Shown here: one piece after another, positions 1 to 8,519 of the stretch
Numbering within the stretch: position 1 is the stretch's first letter
Layout of the letters: every line of letters begins with the position of its first letter
Source: Mycobacterium sp. SMC-2
GTDB lineage: Bacteria > Actinomycetota > Actinomycetes > Mycobacteriales > Mycobacteriaceae
DNA length: 49,197 nt
Reading direction: 5' to 3'
Assembly: GCF_025263485.1 (NCBI RefSeq)
Contig: NZ_CP079864.1
Location: 1 to 49,197 of the forward strand
Position numbers and translations under genes: made by a program
Notes under the pieces: model-generated
What the model was told of the DNA's origin: nothing
Databases searched by the model: none
The model's input: the letters and a program-made list of their open reading frames with translations, nothing else

Positions 1-740
1 CCACGGCCGCCGAGCGTAACGGTGTCGGTGTTCCGGTCGTGACCGCGCCGGATTCGGTGTCGGAGGCCAGCGTCGGCAGCGCGGATCTGCAGCCGTATCT
101 GGACATTGCGCGCCAGTACCGCGGCGGAAACCACGCCGGTGTCGCGTTGCCCTACGGCACGCTGTTCGAGCTGGCCGGCGTCAAGGGCAACCTGCCGTCG
201 GGGTTTATCCGGCAGGCCGTGGAGTACCACGATAAGCAGATGGCGCTCGCCGCGTTGGCGCATTTCCTGAATCTGGACCGCGGCGGATCCTATGCACTCG
301 CGTCGGTGCAGGCCGACACGTTCTCCGAGGGTGTGCAGCAGGTCGCCGAAGACATCCGCGACACCGCCCAGGCGCACATCGTCGAGGATCTGGTCGACAT
401 CAACTGGGGTGAGGATGAGCCGTGCCCGCGGTTGGTGTGCGAGGAGATCGGTTCTCGGCAGGACGCTTCGGCCGCGGCGCTGCAGATGCTGGTCAACGCC
501 GGGCTGATCACCCCGGATCCGCAGCTCGAGGCGTTCGAGCGGCAGCAGATGGGCCTGCCAGCCGTCGACCCCGATCTGCAAGAGGCCAACGACCAGCAGT
601 ATCCGAAAGCGCCGACGGAGACCGAACCGATCCCGACCGCGCAACCCGCGCTGCCGTTCTCGTCGCGCGCGCGGGTTTCCGCGTCGGCTCGGCGGCGTCC
701 GGTAACTATCCATCCCGAAGGGCAGATAACGCTGTGGTGA
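1..740 (+). CDS. Portal protein, C-terminal part (cut by window start)
   Basis: The frame is open from base 3 to the TGA at 738-740 and has no start of its own; it continues the portal gene that runs off the far end of the window at 49197. Joined, the residues read RIEA then TAAERNGVGVPV, the ERNG.G.PV motif of DUF935-type phage portals. The portal is the dodecameric ring at the capsid vertex through which DNA is packaged. The tail end is Pro/Gln-rich and then basic. A GTG at 39 lies inside the gene and is not its start. The next gene overlaps the stop by 4 nt, as expected for head-operon coupling. The family call rests on motif and position. Confidence 0.85.
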   Translation, partial: TAAERNGVGVPVVTAPDSVSEASVGSADLQPYLDIARQYRGGNHAGVALPYGTLFELAGVKGNLPSGFIRQAVEYHDKQMALAALAHFLNLDRGGSYALASVQADTFSEGVQQVAEDIRDTAQAHIVEDLVDINWGEDEPCPRLVCEEIGSRQDASAAALQMLVNAGLITPDPQLEAFERQQMGLPAVDPDLQEANDQQYPKAPTETEPIPTAQPALPFSSRARVSASARRRPVTIHPEGQITLW

Positions 741-970
741 AAACCCTTGTGGTGGGCGCGACCCTTCCGGGCGCCCGTGAACTTTCCGACCAGCTGGGCG
801 TGCCGGACGCCTACGTGAGTTCGCCGCGGTCTTGCGGCGCGCGCGGCCTATCGGGTGTGCAGCGCGTGTTTGTCGATCGCGCAGTGATGACCGAGGACAT
901 GCTCGCCGAGCTGGCGCCGCTGGTCGCGTTCACAGGAGGCCAAATGTTCGCCGTATCAAGGATTCTCTGA
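737..970 (+). CDS. Small hypothetical protein after portal (77 aa)
   Basis: GTG at 737 overlaps the portal stop (GTGA); a second GTG at 734 is in the same frame. The product starts VKTLVVGATLPGARELSDQLG and ends in SRIL. It has no membrane segment and I recognise no domain. The stop TGA (968-970) overlaps the ATG of the protease gene by one base, so it is translationally coupled between portal and protease. Small proteins of unknown function are common at this position. Its reality is supported by the perfect overlap at both ends and by codon use like its neighbours. Confidence 0.6.
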   Translation: MKTLVVGATLPGARELSDQLGVPDAYVSSPRSCGARGLSGVQRVFVDRAVMTEDMLAELAPLVAFTGGQMFAVSRIL

Positions 971-2298
971 TGGTCAATCTCGTAACGGTGCCCGGCATCG
1001 AGCTGATGCGCACCGGCAAGTGGGACCTGTCGACAGGCGAGTGGGAATGCACCGCCAAGGAGATCGCCGCCGCGATCGACGCCCACGACAAGGGGCTGCT
1101 ACGTAAGCCTGTGATCCGGTTGGGGCACAACGACCCCCGATTCAGCGGCGATCCCGCTGTCGGATGGTTGGACAACCTGCGGGCATCCGAGGACGGCCAG
1201 GCGCTGATCGGTGACATGGTCGGCGTTCCTGAGTGGCTGGCAGAGATCCTGCCGTCCGCTTACCCGTCCCGGTCGATCGAAGGGCTCTACGACTACACCG
1301 CCCCGGATGGCAGCGAGCACGACTTTGTGCTCACCGGCCTGGCGCTGCTGGGCGCCACGCGGCCGGGCGTGGAGTCGCTGCAGAGCCTGCAGGACGTGGC
1401 CAGGTTGTACGACATCGCCGCGGCCGCCCAGGTCGGCGGCAAAGCGATCGAGCTGACCGTCGAAGCCGCCACCTACCGGGACCGCACCACAGCGAAAGAG
1501 CCCTGGGGCGACGTGGATTACGCCGACCCCGGTTTTCTCGACGAGAACGACCAGCCGGCCGAGCCCGGGCACGGCGTCAAGCGGTACCCGTTGAACGACC
1601 GCGATCACGTCAAAAGCGCGTGGGACTTCATCAACGAGAAGGCCAACGCGAAGCTCTACACCCCGACTCAGTTGGCGCACATCCGAAGTGCGATCGAGTC
1701 GGCGGCCAAGAAGTTCGGAATCACCATTGAAGCCGCCTCGGCTTCCGAAACAGAAGGAGGGGCCGTCGTGGCTCTACCCGAGAAGGTCGCGGAAGCGCTC
1801 GGTATCGACGCATCCGCCGACGAGGACGCCGTGCTGGCCAAGATCGCAGAGCTGACGCCCGCGGCCGCCCCAGAAACCGCACCTGCGGCTGCGTCGGTCG
1901 CCGCTGCGGCTGCGGGCGTGGTCAACGGCCTCGTGCAGATCGAGCAGGCGCAGCTCGACGAGCTGAAAGCCGCGGCAGCCCAAGGTGTCGAGGCCCGCGC
2001 ACGTCAGATCGCCGAAGACGACGAGCGCACCGTCATGGCCGCCATCAGTCAGGGCAAGATCGCCCCGGCCCGCAAGGATCACTGGCTGGCCGCGCTCAAG
2101 GCCGACCGCGACGGCACCAAGCAGGTGCTGGCTTCGCTGGCCGCCGGGCTGATCCCGGTCGCCGAAGTCGGCCACCAGGGCGTCGCCGGCCACGTCAGCG
2201 CCGAGGGCGCACCCGACTCCGAGCAGCAGGCCAAGGAATACGCCAACGCGCGGATCATGGCCGCACTCGGCATCCCCACCACGAAAGAGAGCAACTGA
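970..2298 (+). CDS. Capsid maturation protease with scaffold-like C-terminus (Mu I-like)
   Basis: 442 aa from ATG 970. The N-terminal about 150 residues match the phage Mu I-like protease type: motifs IRLGHNDPR (with the expected catalytic His region), DPAVGWLDNL and YPSRSIEGLY. A central block (YPLNDRDHVKSAWDFIN, LYTPTQLAHIRSAIESAAKKFGI) resembles the DUF6582 module often inserted in such proteases. The C-terminal half is Ala/Glu-rich and helical, as in an internal scaffold. It should assemble with the capsid protein, cleave itself and clear the scaffold before packaging. It sits between portal and decoration protein in the standard order. Length and order fit; catalytic residues were not tested. 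Confidence 0.82.
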   Translation: MVNLVTVPGIELMRTGKWDLSTGEWECTAKEIAAAIDAHDKGLLRKPVIRLGHNDPRFSGDPAVGWLDNLRASEDGQALIGDMVGVPEWLAEILPSAYPSRSIEGLYDYTAPDGSEHDFVLTGLALLGATRPGVESLQSLQDVARLYDIAAAAQVGGKAIELTVEAATYRDRTTAKEPWGDVDYADPGFLDENDQPAEPGHGVKRYPLNDRDHVKSAWDFINEKANAKLYTPTQLAHIRSAIESAAKKFGITIEAASASETEGGAVVALPEKVAEALGIDASADEDAVLAKIAELTPAAAPETAPAAASVAAAAAGVVNGLVQIEQAQLDELKAAAAQGVEARARQIAEDDERTVMAAISQGKIAPARKDHWLAALKADRDGTKQVLASLAAGLIPVAEVGHQGVAGHVSAEGAPDSEQQAKEYANARIMAALGIPTTKESN

Positions 2299-2299
2299 C

Positions 2300-2698
2300 A
2301 TGGCTGGACAGGACTACGTCCCCCTTGCGACCTCCGGCATTCAGTGGTCCTGCGTCGCTGGCGCGGCGATCACCGCGGGCCAGCTGGTCGAGATCACGGC
2401 CGGCTCACTGTCCGGCGGCGGGGTGAATCCGACCGTGGCGCCGACGTCGGCCGCGACGTCGGCTGAGGTCGGTGTCGCCGCGAACACCGTGGCATCCGGG
2501 CAGCCGGTGAGCGTGTACTTCGGCGGGCTGCATGTGTTGGCCGCCAGCGGAGCGATCACTGCCGGTGATCCTGTGGTGGCTGCCGCCGCCGGTGCTGTCG
2601 CTGACCTCGGCGCCGGCACCACCTACGACCAGGTCGTCGGCAAGGCGTGGAGCGCCGCAGCCAACAACCTGGTCGCGGTGCGACTCGGAGAGATCTAA
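2300..2698 (+). CDS. Head decoration protein (DUF2190-like)
   Basis: 132 aa, starting one base after the protease stop. The sequence is rich in Ala, Gly, Val and Thr, with short beta-type repeats: GAAITAGQLVEI near the N-terminus and SGAITAGDPVVAAAAGAV near residue 90. This A(I)TAG(D/Q)xV pattern is typical of DUF2190 head-fibre and decoration proteins that trimerise on the capsid surface. Its position directly before the major capsid gene agrees. No frame break is seen. Confidence 0.72.
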   Translation: MAGQDYVPLATSGIQWSCVAGAAITAGQLVEITAGSLSGGGVNPTVAPTSAATSAEVGVAANTVASGQPVSVYFGGLHVLAASGAITAGDPVVAAAAGAVADLGAGTTYDQVVGKAWSAAANNLVAVRLGEI

Positions 2699-2731
2699 CC
2701 GCCAGCAAGCCACACGCACCCCGGGCCAGCA

Positions 2732-2759
2732 GGTTCGGGGTTTATTTGACCCCGAAACC
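2732..2759 (+). promoter_or_regulatory. Stem-loop between decoration and major capsid genes
   Basis: An imperfect inverted repeat, GGTTCGGGG (2732-2740) and CCCCGAAACC (2750-2759), with loop TTTATTTGA and one bulged A. No T-run follows. It lies 42 nt upstream of the capsid start, ahead of a GAAAGGG leader (2784-2790). It could be a mild terminator, an RNA-processing site or an mRNA stabiliser that raises capsid expression. The pairing is seen; the role is inferred. Confidence 0.5.
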
Positions 2760-2800
2760 AGCTGCGCCGCAGCATCGTTCATAGAAAGGGTTAGGTCGAG

Positions 2801-3834
2801 ATGCCTTTCCTTCAGCCTCCTGGCTTTCCCACCGGAAACCTTGCAACGCAAGACGTTTACTCGATCAGCCGGTACCTCAACGACCCGACGATGGTGTTGC
2901 GGGCGCTGCGGACCATCGCCGATCAGATCTTCATCGGCAACAAGATCCTGACCGGCCAGCTGTACACCAAAGACGGCGCGGCCATCTACGAGCAGATCGA
3001 GTCGATCTTTGCGGCCAACACCCGCAAGCGGTGCAGCCGGGCGACGAGTACCCGCTGACCGCGGTGCCCACCGGCCCGGCGCAGATCGCCAACGTGCTCA
3101 AGTGGGGTATGGACACGATCATCACCGACGAGTCCATCTCCCGGCAGAACTTCGATGTGGTGTTGCGGGACTTCACCAAGCTGGTCAACAGCGTGTTCCA
3201 GTACATCGACTCGCTGATCATGTCGGCCGTCGTCTCCGCGATCACCCTGACCGTGAACGCCGGCTCGGCGACCATCACCGGCGCCACCCCGTCCGGCGGC
3301 GCGAACTGGAACGGCTCGGGCACCAACGCGCCTCGCATCTTGCGGGACGTCATGTACGCCGAACAGCTGATGCGTTCGCTCAAGCAGGGCTACAACGCCA
3401 ACACCGTGATCTGCGACTTGGAGACCTACGCGGCGGTCATGGGTGACCCCAACATCGCGCCCGCACTTCCCCGCGAGGACATGGGCCGCGGCGTCAACGA
3501 CATGCCGATCATGGAAGGCATCAAAACCGGGCTGCAGACCCGGCTCCTGGGCAAGACATGGCTTGCGACTCCGAACCTGCCCAGCGGCGAGTTCGGGCCG
3601 TTCGCTGCGGTGCTCGACTCGACCGTGCTGGGCGCCATGCTCGACGAGGAGCTGCCCGCACCGGGCTATGTCGGCTCGCAGGATGACGGAAAGGCTGGCA
3701 GCGACGGCCGCTCGATGATTCAGTGCAAGACGATGCGCGAAGACAAGAACGACCGCTGGCGCATCCGGGCTCGCCGCAACACCGCGCCGATCATCATCGA
3801 GCCCAAGGCCATTGTGCAGATCGTGGGTGTCTGA
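2801..3834 (+). CDS. Major capsid protein (frame broken once at about 3026-3030)
   Basis: ATG 2801 starts MPFLQPPGFPTGNL. The first frame stops at 3058, but the homologous reading continues one frame lower from 3031 (VQPGDEYPLTAVPTG...) to the TGA at 3832-3834. Restoring one base in AAGCGG (AAG-GCG-G) gives about 344 aa without a stop: NTRKAVQPGDEYPLT. It is the HK97-fold shell protein expected between decoration and connector genes, and it shows E-loop-like and capsid-family features (TIITDESISRQNFDVVLRDFTKLVN; RWRIRARRNTAPIIIEPKAIVQI). A real phage cannot lose this gene, so the break is most likely a consensus error. Confidence 0.85.
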
Positions 3835-4127
3835 TGGCCTATCGCCTCACCCCGCAGACACCCCTGGTGCCGGCCAAAGACCAACAGGGCCACATCCGCT
3901 ACCACTACCAGCACAACCCGATCATTCCGTGGCTCAACGATGAGCAGCGCGAGCATTTCCTGCGCCTCGGCCTGGTCGAGGAGATCGTCGAGGATGCCAA
4001 GCCGGGCGCGAAGCCGAACAAGACCGCACCGCAGGACAAGTGGGTCGACTACGGCGTCACCCAGGGGCATGACCGCGCCGAGCTCGAGGCGCTCAGCAAG
4101 CCGGAGCTCGTTGACCTGTTGAGCTGA
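3834..4127 (+). CDS. Hypothetical head protein (97 aa)
   Basis: ATG 3834 overlaps the capsid stop by one base. The product starts MAYRLTPQTPLVPAK, is charged and helical, and ends in LSKPELVDLLS, which resembles the short HeH/LEM-like C-terminal helix found in many small phage head proteins. Short proteins here often precede the head-tail connectors. The function is inferred from position only. Confidence 0.6.
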   Translation: MAYRLTPQTPLVPAKDQQGHIRYHYQHNPIIPWLNDEQREHFLRLGLVEEIVEDAKPGAKPNKTAPQDKWVDYGVTQGHDRAELEALSKPELVDLLS

Positions 4128-4438
4128 TGGCACCTGCGGTCGTGGCTGTCGGCGAGACAGCCGCCGAGATTTCGTTGCCGGCCGTCGCCGCCGTCTGGGT
4201 GCTCAATTCCAGCGGCGGCCTCGGCGACGCCGACAACGCTCCCGATGTTGTGGTCAACACCGGCGCGGCTGCGGCGTTAACTCCGCAGCAGGTGGGCTGC
4301 CGACTCAAACCTGGTGAGGGCCTCACGTTTCCGTTGCGGGCGCCGGGCAGCAGTCAACAGCTCGGGCTGTATGCGGTGGCGGCCGGTCCGGGCGCCCAGG
4401 TCGAGTTGGAACTTCTCGCAGACAACGATAGGTGGTGA
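4127..4438 (+). CDS. Hypothetical head protein, beta-rich (103 aa)
   Basis: ATG 4127 overlaps the previous stop. The sequence alternates short hydrophobic strands (ETAAEISLPAVAAVWVLNSS; GEGLTFPLRA; LGLYAVAAGPGAQVELELLAD) with Gly/Asp turns, which suggests a small beta-sandwich. This pattern would suit an accessory capsid or decoration subunit. I recognise no specific family. It is part of the tightly overlapped head operon. Confidence 0.6.
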   Translation: MAPAVVAVGETAAEISLPAVAAVWVLNSSGGLGDADNAPDVVVNTGAAAALTPQQVGCRLKPGEGLTFPLRAPGSSQQLGLYAVAAGPGAQVELELLADNDRW

Positions 4439-4442
4439 GACG

Positions 4443-4910
4443 TTGAGCCCGTTCTTGGATCTGAGCGGGTTCACCGCGCTGTGGGATGGGCCGCCGCTGA
4501 CTGTGCAGCAGAACGCGATCGTCACGCTGCTGCTGAACGTGGCGTCGCAGTGGATCTACAACAACGGGCCGCAAGGAAACGCGCTGCCGCCCAACGATGC
4601 GACGGCGCAGTTCGTGGTGTGGGACGTGGTGTCGAGCGCTGTGCGCTACCAGCGCTACAGCAAGCTCGCGTCGTTCTCCCGCACAACGGGGCATCGCATG
4701 GACGGCGGCAGCTTCACCGACCCGATGAAGGCGCTGGAGTTCACCGACAACCACAAGCTGCTGTTGGGCATCCCGCTGCGCGCGCTGCCCATGTCGAGCT
4801 GCCGGCCCAACGACTTCGACGCCCAAGACCAGTGGGCCGGCTGGGACACCTGCTACTCAGATAGCTTCGGCAACCTCGGCTGGGACTATTGGGAAGTCAG
4901 CAATGACTGA
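4443..4910 (+). CDS. Head-to-tail adaptor (155 aa, TTG start)
   Basis: I choose TTG 4443 because AGGTGGTGAGA sits just upstream and the frame is open from there (LSPFLDLSGFTALWDGPPLT); no ATG or GTG fits near the N-terminus. Position and predicted helical N-terminal half fit the gp6/gp15-type adaptor ring that docks on the portal. The C-terminus is rich in Trp, Asp and Tyr (DQWAGWDTCYSDSFGNLGWDYWEVSND). It overlaps the next gene by 8 nt. Confidence 0.55.
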   Translation: MSPFLDLSGFTALWDGPPLTVQQNAIVTLLLNVASQWIYNNGPQGNALPPNDATAQFVVWDVVSSAVRYQRYSKLASFSRTTGHRMDGGSFTDPMKALEFTDNHKLLLGIPLRALPMSSCRPNDFDAQDQWAGWDTCYSDSFGNLGWDYWEVSND

Positions 4911-5340
4911 CTATCCCGGCGGGGAAACCCTCGGCGTCGTCGAGATGCAGGCCAGCGGCCACGTGGACGGCAAGAACCAGGCGGTCACGTCACCGTCGGT
5001 TGTGGCGTGGGTGTACGGGTGCACGTTCGAGCCGTACACCCGCGGCCCGGTCGAGGAACAGTCCGACACCATCACCAGCCATGAGCGGGCGTGGGCGTTC
5101 CTGCCGTATGTGCCGGGGATCGGGATTCCGACGGTCGATGTGAACGGCGACCCCGTGCTCGACACCAACGGTGATCCGGTGCCGGCGTCGATCGGCAACA
5201 GCAACTGGATTCAGCCGGTCCGTGCCAATGATGCTCAGGCGCAGCGGCTTTACAAGGTGCAGGGGCTGCCGGAGATCGAGTACGACATCGACGGCTTACC
5301 GGTCTACGCCTGGATCGTGTGCGAATGGCAGGGCGGATGA
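4903..5340 (+). CDS. Head-to-tail stopper-like protein (145 aa)
   Basis: ATG 4903. The product starts MTDYPGGETLGVVEMQASGHVDGKN and contains a duplicated strand, VDVNGDPVLDTNGDPVPAS, which suggests a beta-rich connector. It sits between the presumed adaptor and the gp10-like protein, where stopper proteins that close the head after packaging normally lie. I assign it by gene order; the sequence alone is not decisive. Confidence 0.5.
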   Translation: MTDYPGGETLGVVEMQASGHVDGKNQAVTSPSVVAWVYGCTFEPYTRGPVEEQSDTITSHERAWAFLPYVPGIGIPTVDVNGDPVLDTNGDPVPASIGNSNWIQPVRANDAQAQRLYKVQGLPEIEYDIDGLPVYAWIVCEWQGG

Positions 5341-5855
5341 GTCTTGAAGCCGAGATCGTAGCGCAGTTCGCGGGGTCCGTTGAGGTTGAGCATCACCTGG
5401 ACGCGTTCGCTAAGCAGATCGCCGATGAGATCCGCGAGCGCACACCGCTGTTCGGGGATCGGCCGCCTAAGCGTGAAGAGCCCGGTATCGGCGAGCCGGG
5501 TGACCTCAAGGCGTCGATTCAGGTCTCCGCGATCAAGTCGCCGGGGCGGCGTCGCGTCGAATCCCGTGACCCGAAAGTTGTGTGGGCTGAGCTGGGCGCT
5601 AAGCACTTCCCTGAGATCGGGATGTTCGCACAGGTCGCTGCGCTGCACGGCGGCACCGGCCCGATCATCGACGCGGGTATCGAGCACGCTCAAAAGCATC
5701 TGCGCGGCGAGGTGGAAAAGCTCGAGAAGCTGACGGCTACCGGCGCGCACCCGGCGTCGATCGCGGCGCAGAAGGTCGCCGTGGCGCGGGCGCGGGGGCA
5801 GCGTTCGGCGGCGTTCAAAGCGGCGCGCGGCGGCCGGCGAGGTCGTCGGCGGTGA
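5337..5855 (+). CDS. HK97 gp10-like head-tail joining protein (172 aa)
   Basis: ATG 5337 overlaps the previous stop (ATGA). The N-terminal helix (FAKQIADEIRERTPLFGDRPP), the central S..VW.ELGAKHFPEIGMFAQVAAL block and the basic C-terminus fit HK97 gp10-like proteins, which sit at the head-tail interface. The end is very basic (RGGRRGRRR). It overlaps the next gene by 4 nt. Confidence 0.65.
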   Translation: MSLEAEIVAQFAGSVEVEHHLDAFAKQIADEIRERTPLFGDRPPKREEPGIGEPGDLKASIQVSAIKSPGRRRVESRDPKVVWAELGAKHFPEIGMFAQVAALHGGTGPIIDAGIEHAQKHLRGEVEKLEKLTATGAHPASIAAQKVAVARARGQRSAAFKAARGGRRGRRR

Positions 5856-6292
5856 CGCTGAATTATGGGCGTCCCGCGCCGCCGGAGGATTTCATCATCG
5901 GCGCGTTGATCCCGCTGGGGTTGCCGGTGACCGCCGAGCGCGACCAGGAGACCGGGATGCCGGTCATCGGCGCGCAACCCGCCGGGCTGCCCTGTTATCT
6001 GGTGACGGCGCTGCCGGCGCCTGAGTGCGACAACTTTCTGCTGCAGCCGCTGGTGTCGGTGCACAGCTTCGCGGCCACTCGGGATGAAGCCGACATCGCG
6101 GCCTGGAACGCCGACGACCGGTTGGTTTCGCTGACGCCGGGTGACATCGTCACGATGCCCAACGGCAAGACCGCGAGCGCGTGGGTGGAGCGCACGCAGG
6201 TTCCGGCGTTCGCCGAGTACCGCGACCCGTTCATCAAGCGCTACAGCGCCCGGTATCGGCCGTTGCTGCGATACATGCCCACGCAGAGCTGA
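5852..6292 (+). CDS. Tail terminator protein (146 aa)
   Basis: GTG 5852 overlaps the upstream stop. The N-terminus (PPEDFIIGALIPLGLPVTAERD), the strand PCYLVTALPAPECDNFLLQPLVSVHSFA and the closing YSARYRPLLRYMP fit gpU-like tail terminator proteins, which cap the tail tube. It is the last gene before the major tail protein, the usual place for a terminator. There is no frame break. Confidence 0.65.
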   Translation: MTLNYGRPAPPEDFIIGALIPLGLPVTAERDQETGMPVIGAQPAGLPCYLVTALPAPECDNFLLQPLVSVHSFAATRDEADIAAWNADDRLVSLTPGDIVTMPNGKTASAWVERTQVPAFAEYRDPFIKRYSARYRPLLRYMPTQS

Positions 6293-6354
6293 GGAGACGT
6301 TTGCGCGCCTTGCACATTCGACGCAGGGCGGTTTCTCACTGAAAGGAAACAGTT

Positions 6355-7395
6355 ATGACGGGATTGCCCGCTTCCGGCGCGACCCAAGCGGTTGTTCTTG
6401 AGCCCACCCTCAATCCGTTGGGCACGCGGTACTGGCAGATCGTTTACGCGCTGGTGCGTGACTACTACAAGGCCGACGGCACGGTGTTCAACCTGGCCGA
6501 CCCGTCGGTGGGGTTGGCGATGGCCAGCAACGGGCAGATGCTGTTCACCCCGTTCGCGGCCGACGGTGTGTCGATCCGCGAGGATCTGCTGATCACCGCG
6601 CCGGGCACCAACCAGGGTTTCTACAGCGTGGGTTTCCTCAAGCCGGAGAGTGTTTCGGTCACGCCGGATCAGACGATGACCGAAACCCCGACCGCGCAGT
6701 GGGTTCGCAGCACCCGCAACGTGCTCGACAAGCTCGACGACAAGATCGCGTTCGAGCCGTTGGAGTCTTCGCCGCTGACCCAGTACCTCAAATACGAGAA
6801 GCCGCTCGCCGGGGGTGTGCCGGCGCTGGGAACACCCAACCTGATCATTCCTCGCGGCAACACCGACGTCCCTGTCGAGCGCGTCTTGCTGCTTATCGGC
6901 ATCGACGGGGACGGGCAGCTGAAGTCCCGTGTCTTCCCGCGGATCGTCACCGACAAGAAAGCCAAGGCCGAGCTTGGCCGCAAGGCACCTGACTCGCAGA
7001 TGCTGAACTACTCGGCGTTGCCGTGCGCCTACTCCAAGAACGTCGAGTGGACGTGCTACGCCGGCTCGCAGTGGAACGCCTCCGGGGACTTCGACTTCTT
7101 GACGACCGCCCCGGTCGTCACCCCGGTCACCGGGCTCGACGCCACCATCGTGTTCCCGACACCGATCGACATCACCAGCCCGGTGTACACGGTGGCGCTC
7201 CAAGAGACCGCCAACGGCTCGTTCACGTCGGCGACCCTGTCCGGTTCGCCCACGGTGTCCGGTGGTTTCACCACGGTGACCATTTCGGGGCTGACCGCGT
7301 CGACCACCTACAACGCGGCGCAGGTCACCGCGACGGGCAGCAACGACACCGCGACCTCGCCGGTGTCCGCTCCGTTCACCTCGACTGCCTCCTAG
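6355..7395 (+). CDS. Major tail tube protein with Ig-like C-terminal domain
   Basis: 346 aa from ATG 6355, preceded by a strong GAAAGGAAAC leader (6341-6350). The first about 250 residues are the tube domain (ADGVSIREDLLITAPGTNQGFYSVGFLKPESVSV... near the N-terminal third). The last about 90 residues form a Ser/Thr-rich Ig or FN3-like module (GSFTSATLSGSPTVSGGFTTVTISG, STTYNAAQVTATGSN) that would be displayed on the tail surface. Such add-on domains are common in siphovirus tube proteins and may bind cell-surface carbohydrate. It is followed by a strong hairpin (7405-7450), consistent with its being a highly expressed end-of-operon gene. Confidence 0.85.
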   Translation: MTGLPASGATQAVVLEPTLNPLGTRYWQIVYALVRDYYKADGTVFNLADPSVGLAMASNGQMLFTPFAADGVSIREDLLITAPGTNQGFYSVGFLKPESVSVTPDQTMTETPTAQWVRSTRNVLDKLDDKIAFEPLESSPLTQYLKYEKPLAGGVPALGTPNLIIPRGNTDVPVERVLLLIGIDGDGQLKSRVFPRIVTDKKAKAELGRKAPDSQMLNYSALPCAYSKNVEWTCYAGSQWNASGDFDFLTTAPVVTPVTGLDATIVFPTPIDITSPVYTVALQETANGSFTSATLSGSPTVSGGFTTVTISGLTASTTYNAAQVTATGSNDTATSPVSAPFTSTAS

Positions 7396-7404
7396 GCAGC
7401 AAAA

Positions 7405-7450
7405 CATCGCCGGGGCGAGGCGCTTGCGTGGGCCGCTCGCCCCGGCGATG
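7405..7450 (+). terminator. Perfect 15-bp stem-loop after the major tail gene
   Basis: CATCGCCGGGGCGAG (7405-7419) pairs perfectly with CTCGCCCCGGCGATG (7436-7450) across a 16-nt loop, 9 nt after the tail-tube stop. There is no downstream T-run, which is usual for actinobacterial terminators. It may end or attenuate transcription so that the tube protein is made in excess over the downstream chaperones and tape measure. Confidence 0.75.
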
Positions 7451-7487
7451 CCCACGCAACCGCCCACGCAGCTAAGGAAATACCGTC

Positions 7488-8146
7488 ATGGCCGAATACG
7501 ACTCATTCGAGGCCGCCCGCGAACAAGCCGCCGAATACCTGGGGTTCCTCGCCAGCGACCGCGTCAAGGGTTTGAGATCCCGAACCCTTCGCTGCTCAGC
7601 GACGAGGCGACAGTGCGGCTCGCGCAACTAGACCTCGATGTCGAGTCCTGGGACCGGCATCCGAGCGAGTTCGCGGCGCCGGCCAAAGAGGCATTGGCCG
7701 AGAAGATCAACCATGCGCTCGCCGCGCACGGCGACCCCCCTGCTGATGGTGTCGCGGCCGAATTGGTGCAGCTGGTCGAGGATTTCGTCAAGAACTACCC
7801 GGGCATGTTGATGATCGGGGGCGGCCTCAAAGAGCCGAACCGCAAAGACGATCAGCTCGTCGAGCCCTACGAGACCCAGCGCGCCAAGGCGATTCTCGGC
7901 GATGACTATGAGGCGTTCCGGCGTGCCGGCGGCAACGCTTCTGACATCACGATCACGTGGTGGAAGATGAACAAGATGCTCGCCGATCGGCGCGCCGCGG
8001 ACTCGAAAAGTGACGGAAGCGCTCAAGACGTGGCGGCTATTCCCGCGGCAGATCGCGTCGGATCTTCAGATCTACTGCAACGGCCGCCACATCAGGGAGT
8101 GGCACCAGGGGCAGATGTCGAGCCGGGAGCTGCTGGAACTGCTTGA
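7488..8146 (+). CDS. Tail assembly chaperone, first product (frame broken once at about 7567-7570)
   Basis: ATG 7488 (MAEYDSFEAAREQAAEYLGFL) follows AAGGAAA. The coding sense drops one frame at GTCAAGGGTTTG: one missing G restores RVKGFEIPNPSLLSDEATVRLAQLDLDVESW. The frame then runs to 8146, though the last about 45 residues lie over the next gene and look non-native. This is the upstream half of the paired chaperones that coat the tape measure. Homologous pairs are made by programmed frameshifting. I see no other function for it. Confidence 0.75.
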
Positions 8147-8516
8147 CGGGCTGCCCGAGGCGTCGAAGTTCAAAGAGGCCTCCGAGCGCACGTTCCGGGT
8201 CGCCGAATACCGCGGCGAGCGGACCGATCTCAAAGGCAAGCTGCTGCAGATGCCCGCGGTCGGTCCAGCACCCAAAGACGTTGTCGTGGTGGCCGAATAC
8301 GTCGACTGGACCTACGACCGGAAGTTGGCGGCGCGCAACGTGCGCGAATTGGTAGCACTACGCAACGACGGGCGCGGCTCTCAAGTGGACTTCGCGGGGT
8401 TGCTCGAACCGCTGGACATGGTTCTTCTTGAGCGTCAACGCAAAGCTGAAGCCGAGATTCAGGCCCGCGGGCAGCAGCACATTCTTGCGGGCCTCTACGG
8501 ATACGAAAGGCGGTGA
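8010..8516 (+). CDS. Tail assembly chaperone, second product (frameshift extension)
   Basis: The motif KTWRLFPRQIASDLQIYCNGRHIREWHQGQMSSRELLELLDGLPE is typical of the second tail chaperone. The frame opens at GTG 8010 with no ribosome site, so it is most likely reached by a frameshift from the upstream frame near TCG-AAA-AGT (8001-8011). As sequenced, the step needed is +1 or -2. A normal -1 slip plus one lost base would look the same. The protein is basic and helical and ends EIQARGQQHILAGLYGYERR just before the tape measure. Confidence 0.75.
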   Translation: MTEALKTWRLFPRQIASDLQIYCNGRHIREWHQGQMSSRELLELLDGLPEASKFKEASERTFRVAEYRGERTDLKGKLLQMPAVGPAPKDVVVVAEYVDWTYDRKLAARNVRELVALRNDGRGSQVDFAGLLEPLDMVLLERQRKAEAEIQARGQQHILAGLYGYERR

Positions 8517-8519
8517 GCC

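Noticed and set aside
6241..7467. Leftward open frame of 408 aa
   Set aside because: It is antisense to the tail terminator and major tail genes, with no ribosome site and Arg/Gly-rich nonsense composition.
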